In this document: one piece after another, positions 33,048-33,206 of the stretch | How positions within the stretch are numbered: the stretch's first letter is position 1 | Layout: every line of letters begins with the position of its first letter | Assembly: GCA_016932015.1 (NCBI GenBank) | Contig: JAFGDQ010000093.1 | Coordinates: 1-33,206, forward strand | DNA: 33,206 nucleotides | DNA from: Spirochaetota bacterium | GTDB lineage: Bacteria; Spirochaetota; UBA4802; JAFGDQ01 | Direction of reading: 5' to 3' | The notes under the pieces: model-generated | The model's database searches: none | What the model was told of the DNA's origin: nothing | The model's input: only the letters and a program-made list of their open reading frames with translations | Program-made: the position numbers and the translations under genes

Positions 33048-33206
33048 TATTATGTCCGTTAATCCTTTTTATATGTTTTTTTGAAATCTATTGTTATTCT
33101 GTTTTATGATCTCTGCAGGGTAATTGCACCTTCATGATCAAGGAAAATAATTTAATTAGGAATTAGTAAAGGAATAATTTTCTTTTTTATAAAAAATAAA
33201 AATTAA

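Overview
The window is low-GC, gene-dense bacterial DNA with no rRNA or tRNA that I can see. The best lineage marker is a flagellin at 17649-18497 (minus strand). Its start ([15 protein letters not shown]) and its D0/D1 segments look like the FlaB periplasmic-flagellum core protein of spirochaetes. Many short lipoproteins, a class A PBP with LpoB-like lipoproteins and a DUF2087 regulator fit a free-living or commensal member of Spirochaetota. The species cannot be fixed from this sequence.

Layout. 1-84 looks like the 3' end (domains V-VI) of a class C group II intron. 93-2283 holds three minus-strand genes of unknown function: a lipoprotein with an internal duplication, a small conserved protein, and a Fn3-like protein of higher GC. 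2284-3122 is a long spacer with three 11-bp direct repeats and several inverted repeats. It precedes an ECF-type sigma factor with no visible anti-sigma gene, an RNase HI with a novel N-terminal domain, and a solo periplasmic binding protein. 5739-6633 is a second long spacer; its second half carries a row of strong hairpins and may encode a structured RNA.

6634-14181 (plus) carries an MFS transporter, a NUDIX protein, a REP-associated tyrosine transposase (RAYT) whose own coding sequence contains two exactly inverted REP-like palindromes, and two membrane-anchored alkaline-phosphatase-superfamily enzymes. Those two have Thr where sulfatases have Cys or Ser. 14182-16469 starts with a near-consensus promoter and encodes LpoB and a COG3014-like TPR lipoprotein. 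A convergent K+ channel and flaB follow on the minus strand, then a class A PBP on plus (18812-21529). This stretch is rich in envelope functions: peptidoglycan synthase, its presumed activator, and envelope-modifying transferases.

21596-25125 is a tight minus-strand operon: Gfo/Idh/MocA oxidoreductase, Ca2+/Na+ antiporter, MBL-fold hydrolase and an orphan PyrK-like flavoprotein. 25320-27946 pairs an NHL-type lipoprotein with the bifunctional NAD(P)HX repair enzyme Nnr. 28109-29730 is a three-gene unit: membrane-anchored isochorismatase-like hydrolase, ArsR-DUF2087 regulator and GIY-YIG protein. A minus-strand ABC-2 exporter and an Ldh-family dehydrogenase close the window.

Most worth checking: the RAYT carrying its own putative REPs in frame, the hairpin-rich spacer at 6152-6450, the flaB leader that resembles a CsrA target, and the Thr-type sulfatase-fold pair. 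No new system is proven here; these are the strongest leads.
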